Program-made: the position numbers and the translations under genes
NCBI GenBank assembly: GCA_021414005.1
Contig: JAIOPH010000013.1
Coordinates: 248,001-312,000 of the forward strand
Direction of reading: 5' to 3'
DNA: 64,000 nucleotides
From: Chthoniobacter sp.
GTDB lineage: Bacteria; Verrucomicrobiota; Verrucomicrobiia; Chthoniobacterales; Chthoniobacteraceae
Shown: positions 18,819 through 27,170 of the stretch, one piece after another
How positions within the stretch are numbered: position 1 is the stretch's first letter
Layout of the letters: the number at the start of each line of letters is the position of its first letter
Notes under the pieces: generated by a model
Seen by the model: the letters and a program-made list of their open reading frames with translations, nothing else
Told to the model about the DNA's origin: nothing
Databases searched by the model: none

Positions 18819-18932
18819 TCAAAAATCCGCCAGTGCCGCGGCCAGTGCTTCCATGGGTAGGCCGATGACGTTGGTGTAGGAGCCTTCGACGCGGGCGATG
18901 AGTTCGCCGTGGTCGTCCTGCGCGGCATATGT
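18819..18932 (-). pseudogene. 3' remnant of maf (nucleotide pyrophosphatase)
   Basis: Thirty-seven codons immediately behind the pirin stop, in the same reading frame, encode a recognisable Maf C-terminus: YAAQDDHGELIARVEGSY, then TNVIGLPMEAL and ALADF before a TGA. In complete Maf proteins the equivalent end reads YGIQG...GSY..VVGLPL. The rest of maf (about 150 residues) is missing and there is no start codon of its own, so this is a fragment left by deletion or recombination. It is non-functional unless expressed by readthrough. Confidence 0.85.
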
Positions 18933-19634
18933 TTAGGCGAGGTCGAAGAGGATTGCCTCGGTTGGCTTCGACGCGGTGAGTGTGAGCACGCCCGCGTCTT
19001 CAGTGCTCGCGCCGTCGCCGGTGAAGAGTTGCACACCGTTGAGGTCGAGTTCGCCGTTGGCGATTTGCAGCCAGACGGCGCGACCGGCGCGGAGTTCGTG
19101 CGCGGCGCTTTGACCGGGCGTGAGGCGGATGCGGTAGATGTCGGCGTTCTGATGGATCGTCGCGGAGCCGTCGCGTCCGTCGGGCGAAATGACGAGCACC
19201 TTGGCCGCCGCGTCGTGCTCGGGGCGAGGGTGCCACTCCGTGTAGCTGGGCGTGAGGCCGCGTTCGCGCGGCTGAATCCAGATTTGCAGAAAATGCGCGG
19301 GGTCGGTGCGCGAGGGATTGAACTCGCTGTGGGTCACGCCGGTGCCCGCGCTCATGAGTTGGATTTGGCCGGGCCGCAGCGTCCGTCCGTTGCCGAGGCT
19401 GTCCTTGTGCGCGAGTTCGCCCGCGAGCACGTAGCTGAAGATCTCCATGTCGCGATGCGGATGCGTACCGAAGCCCATCCCCGCCGCGACATGGTCGTCA
19501 TTGATCACCCGCATGGTGCGAAAGCCCATGTGCGCCGGATCGTGGTAGTCGGCGAAGGAAAACGTGTGCCGCGAATTCAGCCAGCCGTGATCGGCATGGC
19601 CGCGCTCGCTGGCTTTTCGGATGGTGATATTCAT
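18933..19634 (-). CDS. Pirin family protein (YhhW-like bicupin)
   Basis: The 233-aa bicupin starts ITIRKASERG and carries the metal-binding motif THPHRDME (near residues 57-64) and, about 40 residues on, GTGVTHSEFN, giving the usual three His and one Glu. YhhW-like members can act as quercetin dioxygenases; the physiological substrate here is unknown. The start ATG at 19634 is chosen because the family begins at this point; the longer open frame upstream has no matching sequence. A maf remnant follows the stop in frame. Divergent from the secreted protein at 19744. Confidence 0.93.
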   Translation of the reverse strand: MNITIRKASERGHADHGWLNSRHTFSFADYHDPAHMGFRTMRVINDDHVAAGMGFGTHPHRDMEIFSYVLAGELAHKDSLGNGRTLRPGQIQLMSAGTGVTHSEFNPSRTDPAHFLQIWIQPRERGLTPSYTEWHPRPEHDAAAKVLVISPDGRDGSATIHQNADIYRIRLTPGQSAAHELRAGRAVWLQIANGELDLNGVQLFTGDGASTEDAGVLTLTASKPTEAILFDLA

Positions 19635-19743
19635 GGAGGTCGTGATGTTCGTATCGTGTGGGCCTTTTTGCCAGACCGGCCTGCTTTTTCGATGCACTCC
19701 GCGCTGGCTCACTCCATTTGCCCGGCTTTCTTTTCGCTTTGTC

Positions 19744-20268
19744 ATGACGAACCTGCGTTTTCCTCTGCTGCTTCTCGTAATCGTCGGTATGGCTCCGCTG
19801 GCATGGGGCGGGAACGCGGTCCATCGGCCCGACGTGAGCCGGAATCAGCCCAAGCACCGGCCCACGGCAGTTCAGAAACTGAATCCCGCTTTCTGGTTCG
19901 GGAATCTCGATGATCCCGAGCCGCCGGAGTGGTATCGGCGCGACGATCCGGCGCGCGCGGGGAAATGGCATCGCCGCAATGTGCTCCACAATTTCACCTT
20001 CTACGTCATCGGCATTGCCGACCGGGAGTTCGAGCACACGGGTCGCTTTCCCGGCCAAATCTTCCACCCAAAGCGCGGCTGGAACTGGACCGTCTGCCGC
20101 GCCGGCTGGCTGCGCCTGCCGCTGATCTCCTTCAAAGGGCGGCACGTCGTTTTTTACATAGGCTGGCGGGAGCGCGGAAACTTCGGCCTGAAGCTCAATT
20201 TTCGCACCAAGACGAAAGCGAAACCCGCCGCGGCGTCCGCCCGCAGCCCGCGCCCGGTCGGTGGCTGA
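19744..20268 (+). CDS. Hypothetical secreted protein
   Basis: The 174-aa product has a clear signal peptide (MTNLRFPLLLLVIVGMAPLA, cleavage near WGG). The mature part is Trp- and Arg-rich, with WNWTVCRAGWLRLP and a basic, Ala-rich tail. No family was recognised. The ATG at 19744 is preferred over upstream in-frame starts because it directly precedes the hydrophobic core. The rluA-type gene starts 47 bases after the stop. Confidence 0.7.
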   Translation: MTNLRFPLLLLVIVGMAPLAWGGNAVHRPDVSRNQPKHRPTAVQKLNPAFWFGNLDDPEPPEWYRRDDPARAGKWHRRNVLHNFTFYVIGIADREFEHTGRFPGQIFHPKRGWNWTVCRAGWLRLPLISFKGRHVVFYIGWRERGNFGLKLNFRTKTKAKPAAASARSPRPVGG

Positions 20269-20315
20269 CGATTAAGTTTACGAAAGCCCACACGCGCCTG
20301 CTACTGCTAGCGGTC

Positions 20316-21185
20316 ATGCCCAAAACGCGCACCGTGGCCGAGCCAGCCACACTGCTCCCTTTCCTCTTTGCCTCCTGGCCCGACGAGAAGCGCAAGCAGG
20401 TCCGCACCTGGCTGAAATTCCAAGCCGTCACCGTCAATAACCGCCCGGTCTCGCAGTTCGATCACCCACTTCGCCCCGGCGATGTCGTGGCCATTCGCAG
20501 CGACCGATTCGCTGTGCCGAAAACCGTGCTGCCCTCCGGGATGCAGATTCGTTTCGAGGACGCCGCCGTCATTGTGATCGATAAGCCCGAAGGGCTTCTC
20601 AGCATGGCCAGCGAGTCCGAGAAGGAAAAAACCGCCTACTTCCAGCTGACCGACTACCTGCGGCGCGGCAACGACCAGGCGCGCGATCGTGTGTGGATCG
20701 TCCACCGGCTCGACCGCGAAACTTCGGGCCTCATGGTTTTTGCCAAAACCGAAGCCGCCAAACAGGCGCTGCAGACCGGCTGGGAGCGCGCCGTGAAACG
20801 CTACGAAGCCGTGGTCGAAGGCCGGCTCCGCGACGACGCCGGCACCTTTGCCTCCGATCTCGATGAGACCAACCTGCTCCGCGTCCGCAGCGCCCCGGCG
20901 AGCGACGTCACCCGCCATGCCATCACCCACTACCGCGTGCTCGCCCGCCGCGAGTGGCGCACCCTCGTCGAGCTGACTTTGGAAACCGGACGCCGCCACC
21001 AAATCCGCGTCCACCTTGCCGACGCCGGTTGCCCCATCGTCGGCGACCGAAAGTACGGCGCGAAATCCGACCCCGCCAAACGCCTCGGCCTCCACGCCTG
21101 CGGTCTCGCCTTTCCCCACCCTACGACGGGCCGCCAGATGACCTTCGAATCGCCGACGCCGAAGGAACTTTTGCGGCTGGTGTAG
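20316..21185 (+). CDS. RluA family pseudouridine synthase
   Basis: This 289-aa protein isomerises uridine to pseudouridine in rRNA or tRNA. An N-terminal S4-like domain (residues about 10-70, including KFQAVTVNNRPVSQFDHPLR) precedes the catalytic domain with HRLDRETSG at residues 130-138, where D133 is the catalytic aspartate. Later family motifs include KRYEAVVEG, ETGRRHQIRVHLA and GDRKYGA. The target RNA cannot be told from sequence. The start at 20316 gives the S4 domain directly; an in-frame extension upstream overlaps the previous gene and was rejected. Confidence 0.93.
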   Translation: MPKTRTVAEPATLLPFLFASWPDEKRKQVRTWLKFQAVTVNNRPVSQFDHPLRPGDVVAIRSDRFAVPKTVLPSGMQIRFEDAAVIVIDKPEGLLSMASESEKEKTAYFQLTDYLRRGNDQARDRVWIVHRLDRETSGLMVFAKTEAAKQALQTGWERAVKRYEAVVEGRLRDDAGTFASDLDETNLLRVRSAPASDVTRHAITHYRVLARREWRTLVELTLETGRRHQIRVHLADAGCPIVGDRKYGAKSDPAKRLGLHACGLAFPHPTTGRQMTFESPTPKELLRLV

Positions 21186-21347
21186 GGTGGAAAACTGTTT
21201 CGCTGGCGCTACCAAGTCGGCGAATAACTGCGGGGCTGGGGATAGCAATGATGCTCGACGGTTGCCAATTTTATTGATTCTCGAACAGGCGGGAACATAC
21301 GTAGAACGCATGACATCCTCAGAAGCTGGGCCCCAGGCTCTTGTCCA

Positions 21348-23567
21348 ATGACGGGCTCAGAGCACATCGACTCGGTGCGTATTGCGCCAGCACCGGATTG
21401 GATTTTGTTGAACGAGGTGGATGACACTTATCGACCCCCAGTTACCACCGCTGAGACGGCGCTGCTCGTTTCTCACCAACACCACGCTAGCAAGCATGAA
21501 TCCTACACACGTGTGGTGCGGCGCCTGGAGACGCTTTCGGCGGTCCAACAGTTATCGATGTGGCGATGTGATTTTGATCCTGCTGTCCAGCAGGTGACGA
21601 TTCATTCTCTCAGTGTGCAAAGAGGTGGAATCGCGAAAGAACATGCGGCGCTAACGCGATTGAAATTTCTGCAGCGTGAAGAAGGCTTGGAAAGTTTCAT
21701 GATCGACGGAACGATCACTGTTATTGTGGCTTTCGAGGATGTGCGCGTCGGCGATGTCGTCGATACGAGTTTCACTGTTCACTCGCGACCCCGGATGTTT
21801 GTTTCTGAGTTTTCATTGCTCACTGCAGTGCCGACCGGTTCTTACACTAGAATGTTTCATCTTAGTGTTCGGTTTCCTTTAGAAATGCCGATGCAATGGA
21901 TGACCGACTCGAAAATGATCGAGTGCGAGGTAATGCCGTCGGAAAATGGTGAAAGTGTGTGGCAGTGGCAGGTGCAAAACTTTGCCCCACGCTCACCAGA
22001 ACCACAGATGCCTTCTTGGCATTTTCACGGACGGTTTATCCAGGTATCTAGTTACACTTCATGGGCTTCGATAGCTGAAGGGTTCCGCATAGCTTGGAGA
22101 GAGAAGTTTGATGATGCGGATTTGGAGAATGCGGCTGAGGAATTCGGCGCATGTGCCACTCTGGATGAACGAATCGAGAAGGCGCTGCGGTTCGTGCAGG
22201 ACGATATTCGTTATCTGAGCGTTAATACGGAATTTGGCGGCCAAATACCCACAGCCCCGGGAGCGGTTCTCAAGCGCAGGTATGGTGACTGCAAGGACAA
22301 GGCTTTCCTACTCGCTCACCTGCTGCGGAAACTCGGCATCCCCGCGCGCCCGGTGTTGGTGAATACAGTATGGCAACGAAGGGTGGGTGAGTTTCTTCCT
22401 TCGCCCAATGTCTTTAACCATGTCGTGATCGAATGGGAATTTGACGGCAAGCGGCACTGGGCGGACGCCACAATTCCTCTACAGGGAGGAGGAACCCGCA
22501 AACGCTATCTTCCAGAGTTCGGCCTCGGATTGCCTATTTCGCTCGGGGTGACAGCACTTGAGGTTGTTGACTCACCGCCTGATGGACGATCGAATTCCAC
22601 GCTGCATGAGAGTTTCTATATTGATACAAAGACTAACGTGGCGACCCTGCATGTGTTATACACCGCGAGAGGTCAAGCTGCGGACAGTATGCGAAGAGAC
22701 ATCGGACATCGGGGAAGTTACGCATTGGCCGAGCATCGCCTCCAATGGTACCGGTCCACTATTGTTGGGATTGAGCGCTTGGCAGAAATGCAGATTAGGG
22801 ATGATCGGGAACAAAATGAACTCTTGCTAGGGGAAACCTACCGCTGGAGGAATGCGACTATGTCGTCCGATGAGTCCGGCGTTTGTGTGTTTCAACATTT
22901 CGCCCACCTTGTGCAGGGCATCATCGTCTTTCCGGATTCGACAGACCGGATACACCCTCTGGCGTTATTCTATCCGTGCGTTGCAGAGCATCGCATTGAA
23001 TGCATTACGGAGGGACACCTTCGAGCAGATTGCGGCGGGATCAATGTCACGACAGGTGCGTTTCGCGTGAGAGCGAGTTTAAGTGCGATCGGCAACCGCC
23101 GGATTTACGACTATTCTTATCGATCTTTCAGAGACCATGTGGATGTCGAAGAATATCGAGACCATAGGCAGAGGACGATTGACTCTTTGCATGCGTGCAG
23201 GGTGGCCTTTTTTCTTAGGACAGATCGACGAATTCCCGATGACCAGCTTGCTAGAATTGAAGTATTACCGAAACCGCCCGCGAAAGGTGGAGACAGTGTT
23301 CTTCCGGTTCTATCCACGTCAGTCGCGCCGGCATACGGCCCCGTTGCTTCAGCGTTGCAAACCGACCAGACTAAACGGTCGGTTGAAATGGACGTGACGC
23401 GCCGACTTTCGGGGAAAAGTAAATCGCCTCCAACAAAAAGGCGGCCTAGTTTCAACTTTGTTGAACATAGGAGCCTGAAGCCAAGATCTCTTCAGATGGG
23501 CTGTGGGGGAATTTTTCTTATGTACGTTTTGTTTAGAATCATCTTTCGGGTTTTTGTCGGCTATTGA
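21348..23567 (+). CDS. DUF3857 and transglutaminase-like protein with C-terminal membrane anchor
   Basis: This 739-aa protein begins with a DUF3857-like beta domain (residues about 30-240; DDTYRPPVTTAET, then VRVGDVVDTSFTV). A transglutaminase-like domain follows with all three catalytic residues: RYGDCKDKAF (Cys about 315), FNHVVIEW (His about 357) and WADAT (Asp about 371). A second beta-rich region follows, and the last 25 residues form a membrane helix. There is no N-terminal signal peptide, which is unusual for the family. The DNA is visibly lower in G+C than its neighbours, a possible sign of transfer. The function, perhaps a peptide-processing enzyme, is inferred only. Confidence 0.88.
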   Translation: MTGSEHIDSVRIAPAPDWILLNEVDDTYRPPVTTAETALLVSHQHHASKHESYTRVVRRLETLSAVQQLSMWRCDFDPAVQQVTIHSLSVQRGGIAKEHAALTRLKFLQREEGLESFMIDGTITVIVAFEDVRVGDVVDTSFTVHSRPRMFVSEFSLLTAVPTGSYTRMFHLSVRFPLEMPMQWMTDSKMIECEVMPSENGESVWQWQVQNFAPRSPEPQMPSWHFHGRFIQVSSYTSWASIAEGFRIAWREKFDDADLENAAEEFGACATLDERIEKALRFVQDDIRYLSVNTEFGGQIPTAPGAVLKRRYGDCKDKAFLLAHLLRKLGIPARPVLVNTVWQRRVGEFLPSPNVFNHVVIEWEFDGKRHWADATIPLQGGGTRKRYLPEFGLGLPISLGVTALEVVDSPPDGRSNSTLHESFYIDTKTNVATLHVLYTARGQAADSMRRDIGHRGSYALAEHRLQWYRSTIVGIERLAEMQIRDDREQNELLLGETYRWRNATMSSDESGVCVFQHFAHLVQGIIVFPDSTDRIHPLALFYPCVAEHRIECITEGHLRADCGGINVTTGAFRVRASLSAIGNRRIYDYSYRSFRDHVDVEEYRDHRQRTIDSLHACRVAFFLRTDRRIPDDQLARIEVLPKPPAKGGDSVLPVLSTSVAPAYGPVASALQTDQTKRSVEMDVTRRLSGKSKSPPTKRRPSFNFVEHRSLKPRSLQMGCGGIFLMYVLFRIIFRVFVGY

Positions 23568-23636
23568 TGTGCAAGGATTCGGCGTTCGACTGGAACCATC
23601 AATTTGGCAGAGAAAACGAACGGTCGGCCCATTACA

Positions 23637-24470
23637 TTACGCTCCCCGCGCCGCTGCGGCTTTCGCCTGTGCTTCCTCGGCGCGGCGGGCGATTTCCTCG
23701 GGGGAGGGCAGGGACATGAGGACTTCGGGCGGGATGTCGCCGGCGGCAGCGAGTTTAATGAGGCACTTCTGCCGCTCGGCGAGTGCTTTGTCGGAGTCGC
23801 GCTCTTTGCTGAAGCGACTTTTCGCTTTCTCGCTGCGCAGGCGGAGCATGGCATAGACATCGCCGCCGAGGAGCGCGCTAATATCCACTTTCATCTTTTC
23901 CTTTTGCAGGTCGGCGTCGCTGACGAGGTCACCGTTGATGGGGCCGGCTTTGTATTTGGGAAACATGATCGCGGCCTCGGGGCACACGCGGGAGCAGGCG
24001 GGGCAGTTGGTTTTGCAGTTATCATTGTTCTGCACCTGAATGTGCCGATCGCCGTCCACACCATAGACGCCGAAGAGGCAGAAGCTGAGGCACTGCATGC
24101 AGTTCGTGCAGCGGTCGTAGTCGATGACGGGGAACCACGGTTTCCATGCGCCGTGCTGGGCGGTGCCGGTGTCGGTGCGGACGGTTTCGACGAGGTCGGC
24201 GAGCTGTGCGGGCGCGAGGGCGGTGATGTCGTGAAAGTGGACCGGGATGTCGGTCTCGGCGACGTCGGGCGGAGAGCCGGGGAAGCGGCCGAGGACGAGC
24301 ATGGGGGAGCTATCCGCCGGCGCGACGGGGCGGTCGGCGGCGCTGCGGGTCACGGCGTAGCCTTTTTCCAAAAGGGAGCTGATGGCGGCGTAGCGGTCGG
24401 CGGCGGCGAGCGGCTGGGCACCTTCCCCTTCGTAGAGGAGGATGCGAAGGGTGGGGGTGGAGAGGCTCAT
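23637..24470 (-). CDS. Ferredoxin-like protein with two [4Fe-4S] motifs
   Basis: The 277-aa protein has an N-terminal domain of about 110 residues of unknown type, then two cysteine sets: [11 protein letters not shown] (C121, C124, C127, C131) and [12 protein letters not shown] (C152, C156, C159, C163). The first is a normal ferredoxin pattern; the second has an extra residue between its first two cysteines. The C-terminal part is helical and charged ([20 protein letters not shown]). It probably transfers electrons in the cytosol. The ATG overlaps the stop of the 134-aa partner gene (ATGA), so the two are likely coupled and work together. Confidence 0.85.
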   Translation of the reverse strand: MSLSTPTLRILLYEGEGAQPLAAADRYAAISSLLEKGYAVTRSAADRPVAPADSSPMLVLGRFPGSPPDVAETDIPVHFHDITALAPAQLADLVETVRTDTGTAQHGAWKPWFPVIDYDRCTNCMQCLSFCLFGVYGVDGDRHIQVQNNDNCKTNCPACSRVCPEAAIMFPKYKAGPINGDLVSDADLQKEKMKVDISALLGGDVYAMLRLRSEKAKSRFSKERDSDKALAERQKCLIKLAAAGDIPPEVLMSLPSPEEIARRAEEAQAKAAAARGA

Positions 24471-24871
24471 GCGAGGGCGGATGTGGCTGTCGGTTGGTCG
24501 GATGGTGCGAATTTGCCGACAGGAAGGTTGGCGTGGAGGTCCACGGCGAGAAGTGAGGTGCCGATTTCCTCCGCGGTGAGAGTGCGCATGTTCAGCACTT
24601 CGGCCTGGTCGGGGGAAAGTGGTGCGCCGGCCTGGTGGAAGAGCCACTTCACGGCGCGGGGAAAGCAGGCGGCGATTTTCACCGGTCCGGCTTGTGCGAG
24701 CCTCGCGAGGGCGGGGTCGCGCCGGGCGGACATCTCACAAAGATCCGCCACTGCCTCGAAGGCGACGCCGCTTTCACAGAGTCTGCGCAGCACAGCGTCC
24801 TTCACTTCCTTCGGCACGACTTGGGCGTATTTGCAGTGGCAGTAGAGGATGCTGGGCGGTGGCTGGCTCAT
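24467..24871 (-). CDS. Small cysteine-containing partner of ferredoxin
   Basis: The 134-aa product opens with [13 protein letters not shown] (C11, C13) and has further cysteines at 32, 45 and 69 ([15 protein letters not shown]). The last segment faintly recalls the AACTPR-type segment of HdrA-like subunits, but the resemblance is too weak for a call. It overlaps the downstream ferredoxin gene by four bases and may be its redox partner or a metal-binding accessory protein. No known family was recognised with confidence. Confidence 0.7.
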   Translation of the reverse strand: MSQPPPSILYCHCKYAQVVPKEVKDAVLRRLCESGVAFEAVADLCEMSARRDPALARLAQAGPVKIAACFPRAVKWLFHQAGAPLSPDQAEVLNMRTLTAEEIGTSLLAVDLHANLPVGKFAPSDQPTATSALA

Positions 24872-24940
24872 GGCGAGTGATCGCGGAGCGTAGCGTCAAC
24901 GCCGCCGGGCGAAAATGGTTTGTTTGCGCCGCCAGACCGG

Positions 24941-25825
24941 CTACGCACCGCAGCCTACGCTCAAGAGTTGCGTGGGTTTTTTGCCGGTGCAGCGGTAGAT
25001 CGTCGCGGCACCGCCCTCGTAGTAGTTGGATTCCACGATGACCTCCATTTTTCCGTCGCCGTCGAGGTCGAGTACGGCGGCGACTTCGTAGCGGGAGGGC
25101 GCGCTGCTTTGCTTCGCCGTCGGGTAAAATTCGCCTTCCAGCAGATGGGTCTCCACTTTTCCCGCGACCATGCGCCGGAGGAGGACGCACGAATAGCTGC
25201 CGGCGGTCGTCCCGGTGGGCACTTCGTCATCTTTGGTGAAATAGTTGGTGGCGCTGATGAGGACTTCCTCTTCGCCGTCGCCGTCAAGGTCGATGCGGAG
25301 GATTTGTTTGATCCGAACCTTTGGCTTGCTAAAGCCGCGGGCCGTGAGGAATTCGGCCACAGCTTTTTGATAGACAGGCTGGCTGGTGTCGGTTTTGCGC
25401 GGGACGCGGGGCAGCGCGTTCCAGTCCGCCGCGAGGGCGATGACGGCCGCGGCGGGCTTGGGTTTGAGCGCGATGGCGATCATGTCGGGGCAAGGTTCTC
25501 CGGCTGTTTCCGGTTTGCCGCCCTTGGCCGTTCCGAGGGCGGCGGTGAGGCTGTAAAGGCGGTAGGTCTCGCCGCCTTTGATCGCGCCCTTGGCTTTCTC
25601 ATGCGAGACCCACTGACCGCCTCCGGCGGAGCCAAAGAGCAAGCCGTCCTGAGCGGACACGATGGGATGGATGTCGGCGCGAGCAATAACAGCGGCGCTT
25701 AGGAGGAAAATCCGCAGTCCGAAACTCAAAACGCGCAACAAATCCGAAAGGATGGAAAGGTGGAAAAACGAGTTGCCGCCGCGTTGGGCGTTCCGGTTTT
25801 CGAGTTGCAAGATTTTCTCCGCCAT
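24941..25825 (-). CDS. Secreted protein with EF-hand-like calcium motifs
   Basis: The 294-aa product has a hydrophobic segment at residues about 30-48 followed by ARA-D, a probable signal peptide; the true start may lie downstream of the ATG at 25825, since a 30-residue n-region is long. Two EF-hand/FG-GAP-like loops are visible: RIDLDGDGEEEVLIS and DLDGDGKMEVIVES. These bind calcium in many secreted repeat proteins. The function is otherwise unknown. It lies downstream of the pyruvate dehydrogenase E1 beta gene on the same strand, 22 bases away. Confidence 0.75.
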   Translation of the reverse strand: MAEKILQLENRNAQRGGNSFFHLSILSDLLRVLSFGLRIFLLSAAVIARADIHPIVSAQDGLLFGSAGGGQWVSHEKAKGAIKGGETYRLYSLTAALGTAKGGKPETAGEPCPDMIAIALKPKPAAAVIALAADWNALPRVPRKTDTSQPVYQKAVAEFLTARGFSKPKVRIKQILRIDLDGDGEEEVLISATNYFTKDDEVPTGTTAGSYSCVLLRRMVAGKVETHLLEGEFYPTAKQSSAPSRYEVAAVLDLDGDGKMEVIVESNYYEGGAATIYRCTGKKPTQLLSVGCGA

Positions 25826-25847
25826 TATTTCGGATTTTCCGCAGCCG

Positions 25848-26822
25848 TCAGCAGATGCTCAGCGCCTTCCGAATCACATCCTGGGGATTGGGAAGTTGCT
25901 TGGGTTCGATACGCGGGCTGTAGATCGCGGGAGCGTCGAGAGCGGTAACGCGAAGGACGGGTGCGTCGAGGTCGTCGAAGCATTTCTCCTGAAGCATCGA
26001 GGCGATCTGGGCGCTGACGCCGCAGAAAGGTTTGTTTTCATCGACGAGTACGGCGCGGTGGGTCTTGCGGACGCTGGCGAGGATGGCTTCCTCGTCGAGC
26101 GGGCGGATGCTGCGCAGGTCGATGACTTCGGCAGAGATGTCGTGCTCGGCGGCGAGCAACTCGGCGGCGCGGAGGGCGGTGAGGGCGGCGCGTCCGTGGG
26201 CGATGAGGGTAATGTCGCGGCCTTCGCGCTTGATGTCGGCTTTGCCGAGCGGGATGAGGTATTCCTCCTCCGGCACCTCGCCTTTTTCACCGTAAAGCAA
26301 CGTGTTTTCCATGAACATCACGGGGTCGTTGTCACGAATGGCGGTCTTCATCAGACCTTTTGCATCATAGGCAGTGGCGGCGCTGACGACCTTGAGGCCG
26401 GGAACGCTGGCGAGCATGTTCTCGGGCGTGTGGCTATGGGTTGCGCCCACATTGGTGCCGCCGTTGGCGGGGCCGCGGATGACGATGGGACAGTTAATGA
26501 GTCCGCCCGACATATAACGAATCTGTCCCGCGTTATTGACGATCTGATCCCAAGTCACTGTGGCGAAGCTCCAGAACATAAGTTCCATGACCGGGCGCAG
26601 ACCGAGCATGCTGGCTCCAATGCCCATGCCAATGAAGGCGGCCTCCGAGATAGGTGTATCTACGACCCGTTTGTCGCCGAACTTCTTCCACAGACCCTTG
26701 GTCACTTTGTAAGCGCCGTCGTATTGGGCGACTTCCTCACCCATCAGGACAACATTGGGGTCGCGCTCGATTTCTTCGGCAAAGGCTTGGTTAAGGGCGT
26801 CGCGGTATTCGATCAGCGGCAT
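25848..26822 (-). CDS. pdhB: Pyruvate dehydrogenase E1 component, beta subunit
   Basis: The 324-aa protein is the beta subunit of the thiamine-diphosphate E1 of a 2-oxoacid dehydrogenase, most likely pyruvate dehydrogenase, which feeds acetyl-CoA to the citrate cycle. Motifs include MGEEVAQYDGAYKVTKGL, DTPISEAAFIGMGIGAS, GGTNVGATHSH and DLRSIRPLDEEAI. The E1 alpha gene lies upstream on the same strand; the two would normally be adjacent or overlapping, but a degenerate hicBA pair sits between them. E2 and E3 genes are not in the window. Confidence 0.95.
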   Translation of the reverse strand: MPLIEYRDALNQAFAEEIERDPNVVLMGEEVAQYDGAYKVTKGLWKKFGDKRVVDTPISEAAFIGMGIGASMLGLRPVMELMFWSFATVTWDQIVNNAGQIRYMSGGLINCPIVIRGPANGGTNVGATHSHTPENMLASVPGLKVVSAATAYDAKGLMKTAIRDNDPVMFMENTLLYGEKGEVPEEEYLIPLGKADIKREGRDITLIAHGRAALTALRAAELLAAEHDISAEVIDLRSIRPLDEEAILASVRKTHRAVLVDENKPFCGVSAQIASMLQEKCFDDLDAPVLRVTALDAPAIYSPRIEPKQLPNPQDVIRKALSIC

Positions 26823-26833
26823 GGCAATAAAAG

Positions 26834-27048
26834 TTAAAGGTTATTGGGTTGAAGGTCCGTGTGTTTAGCGATGCGTGCGAGCATCCGTGGGCCGATTTCC
26901 TCGCCATCGTGGAAGGCGAAAACATGGTCTGGAAAGGTTGGGCGGCTAAGAATGGATAGGAGATTCCGGTTTCACGTTTGATCGTCCAACCGATTCGCAC
27001 CAGGGCTGCCAGAAGGCGGCGCGCCTTGGCCGAACCTCAATGGCTCAT
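26834..27048 (-). pseudogene. Broken HicA-type mRNA interferase toxin
   Basis: The start ATG at 27048 overlaps the stop of the hicB remnant (ATGA), as is normal for hicBA-type pairs. The frame reads M-S-H, then TGA where Trp is plausible, then GSAKARRLLAALVRIGW and TIKRETG. Near 26954-26967 the frame shifts, and the second part reads ILSRPTFPDHVFAFHDGEE, IGPRMLARIAKHT and DLQPNNL before TAA. The parts add up to a normal 70-residue HicA-like protein (a ribosome-dependent or free mRNA interferase), but both lesions make it inactive. The conserved His region (GSHR) is lost at the shift. Confidence 0.82.
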
Positions 27049-27170
27049 GCACTCACGGTGAATACTTGTTCGACTTCGGCCGCAGGTTCGCCGTAGGCAA
27101 GCGCACCGGGTATGGCCGGAGCCTCCCCGACCCATCGTTCATCGTCCTCGGGTTCGACTCCGATTTTCAT
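27045..27170 (-). pseudogene. HicB-type antitoxin remnant with internal deletion
   Basis: A 41-codon frame opens like a HicB antitoxin (MKIGVEPEDDERWVGEAPAI, then PGALAYG) and runs directly into EPAAEVEQVFTVSA, which looks like the C-terminus of the same family. The middle, normally some 30 residues ending in an HGE-like segment, is missing. A deletion between two similar YGE/HGE codon runs would explain this. The ATG overlaps the pdhA stop by one base (TAATG), so it would be translated with pdhA. The antitoxin fold is probably lost. Confidence 0.75.

Noticed and set aside
27149..27166. tRNA T-loop-like GGGTTCGACTCC
   Set aside because: The stems do not pair into a T-arm and there is no cloverleaf around it. 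The sequence is coding in the hicB remnant.
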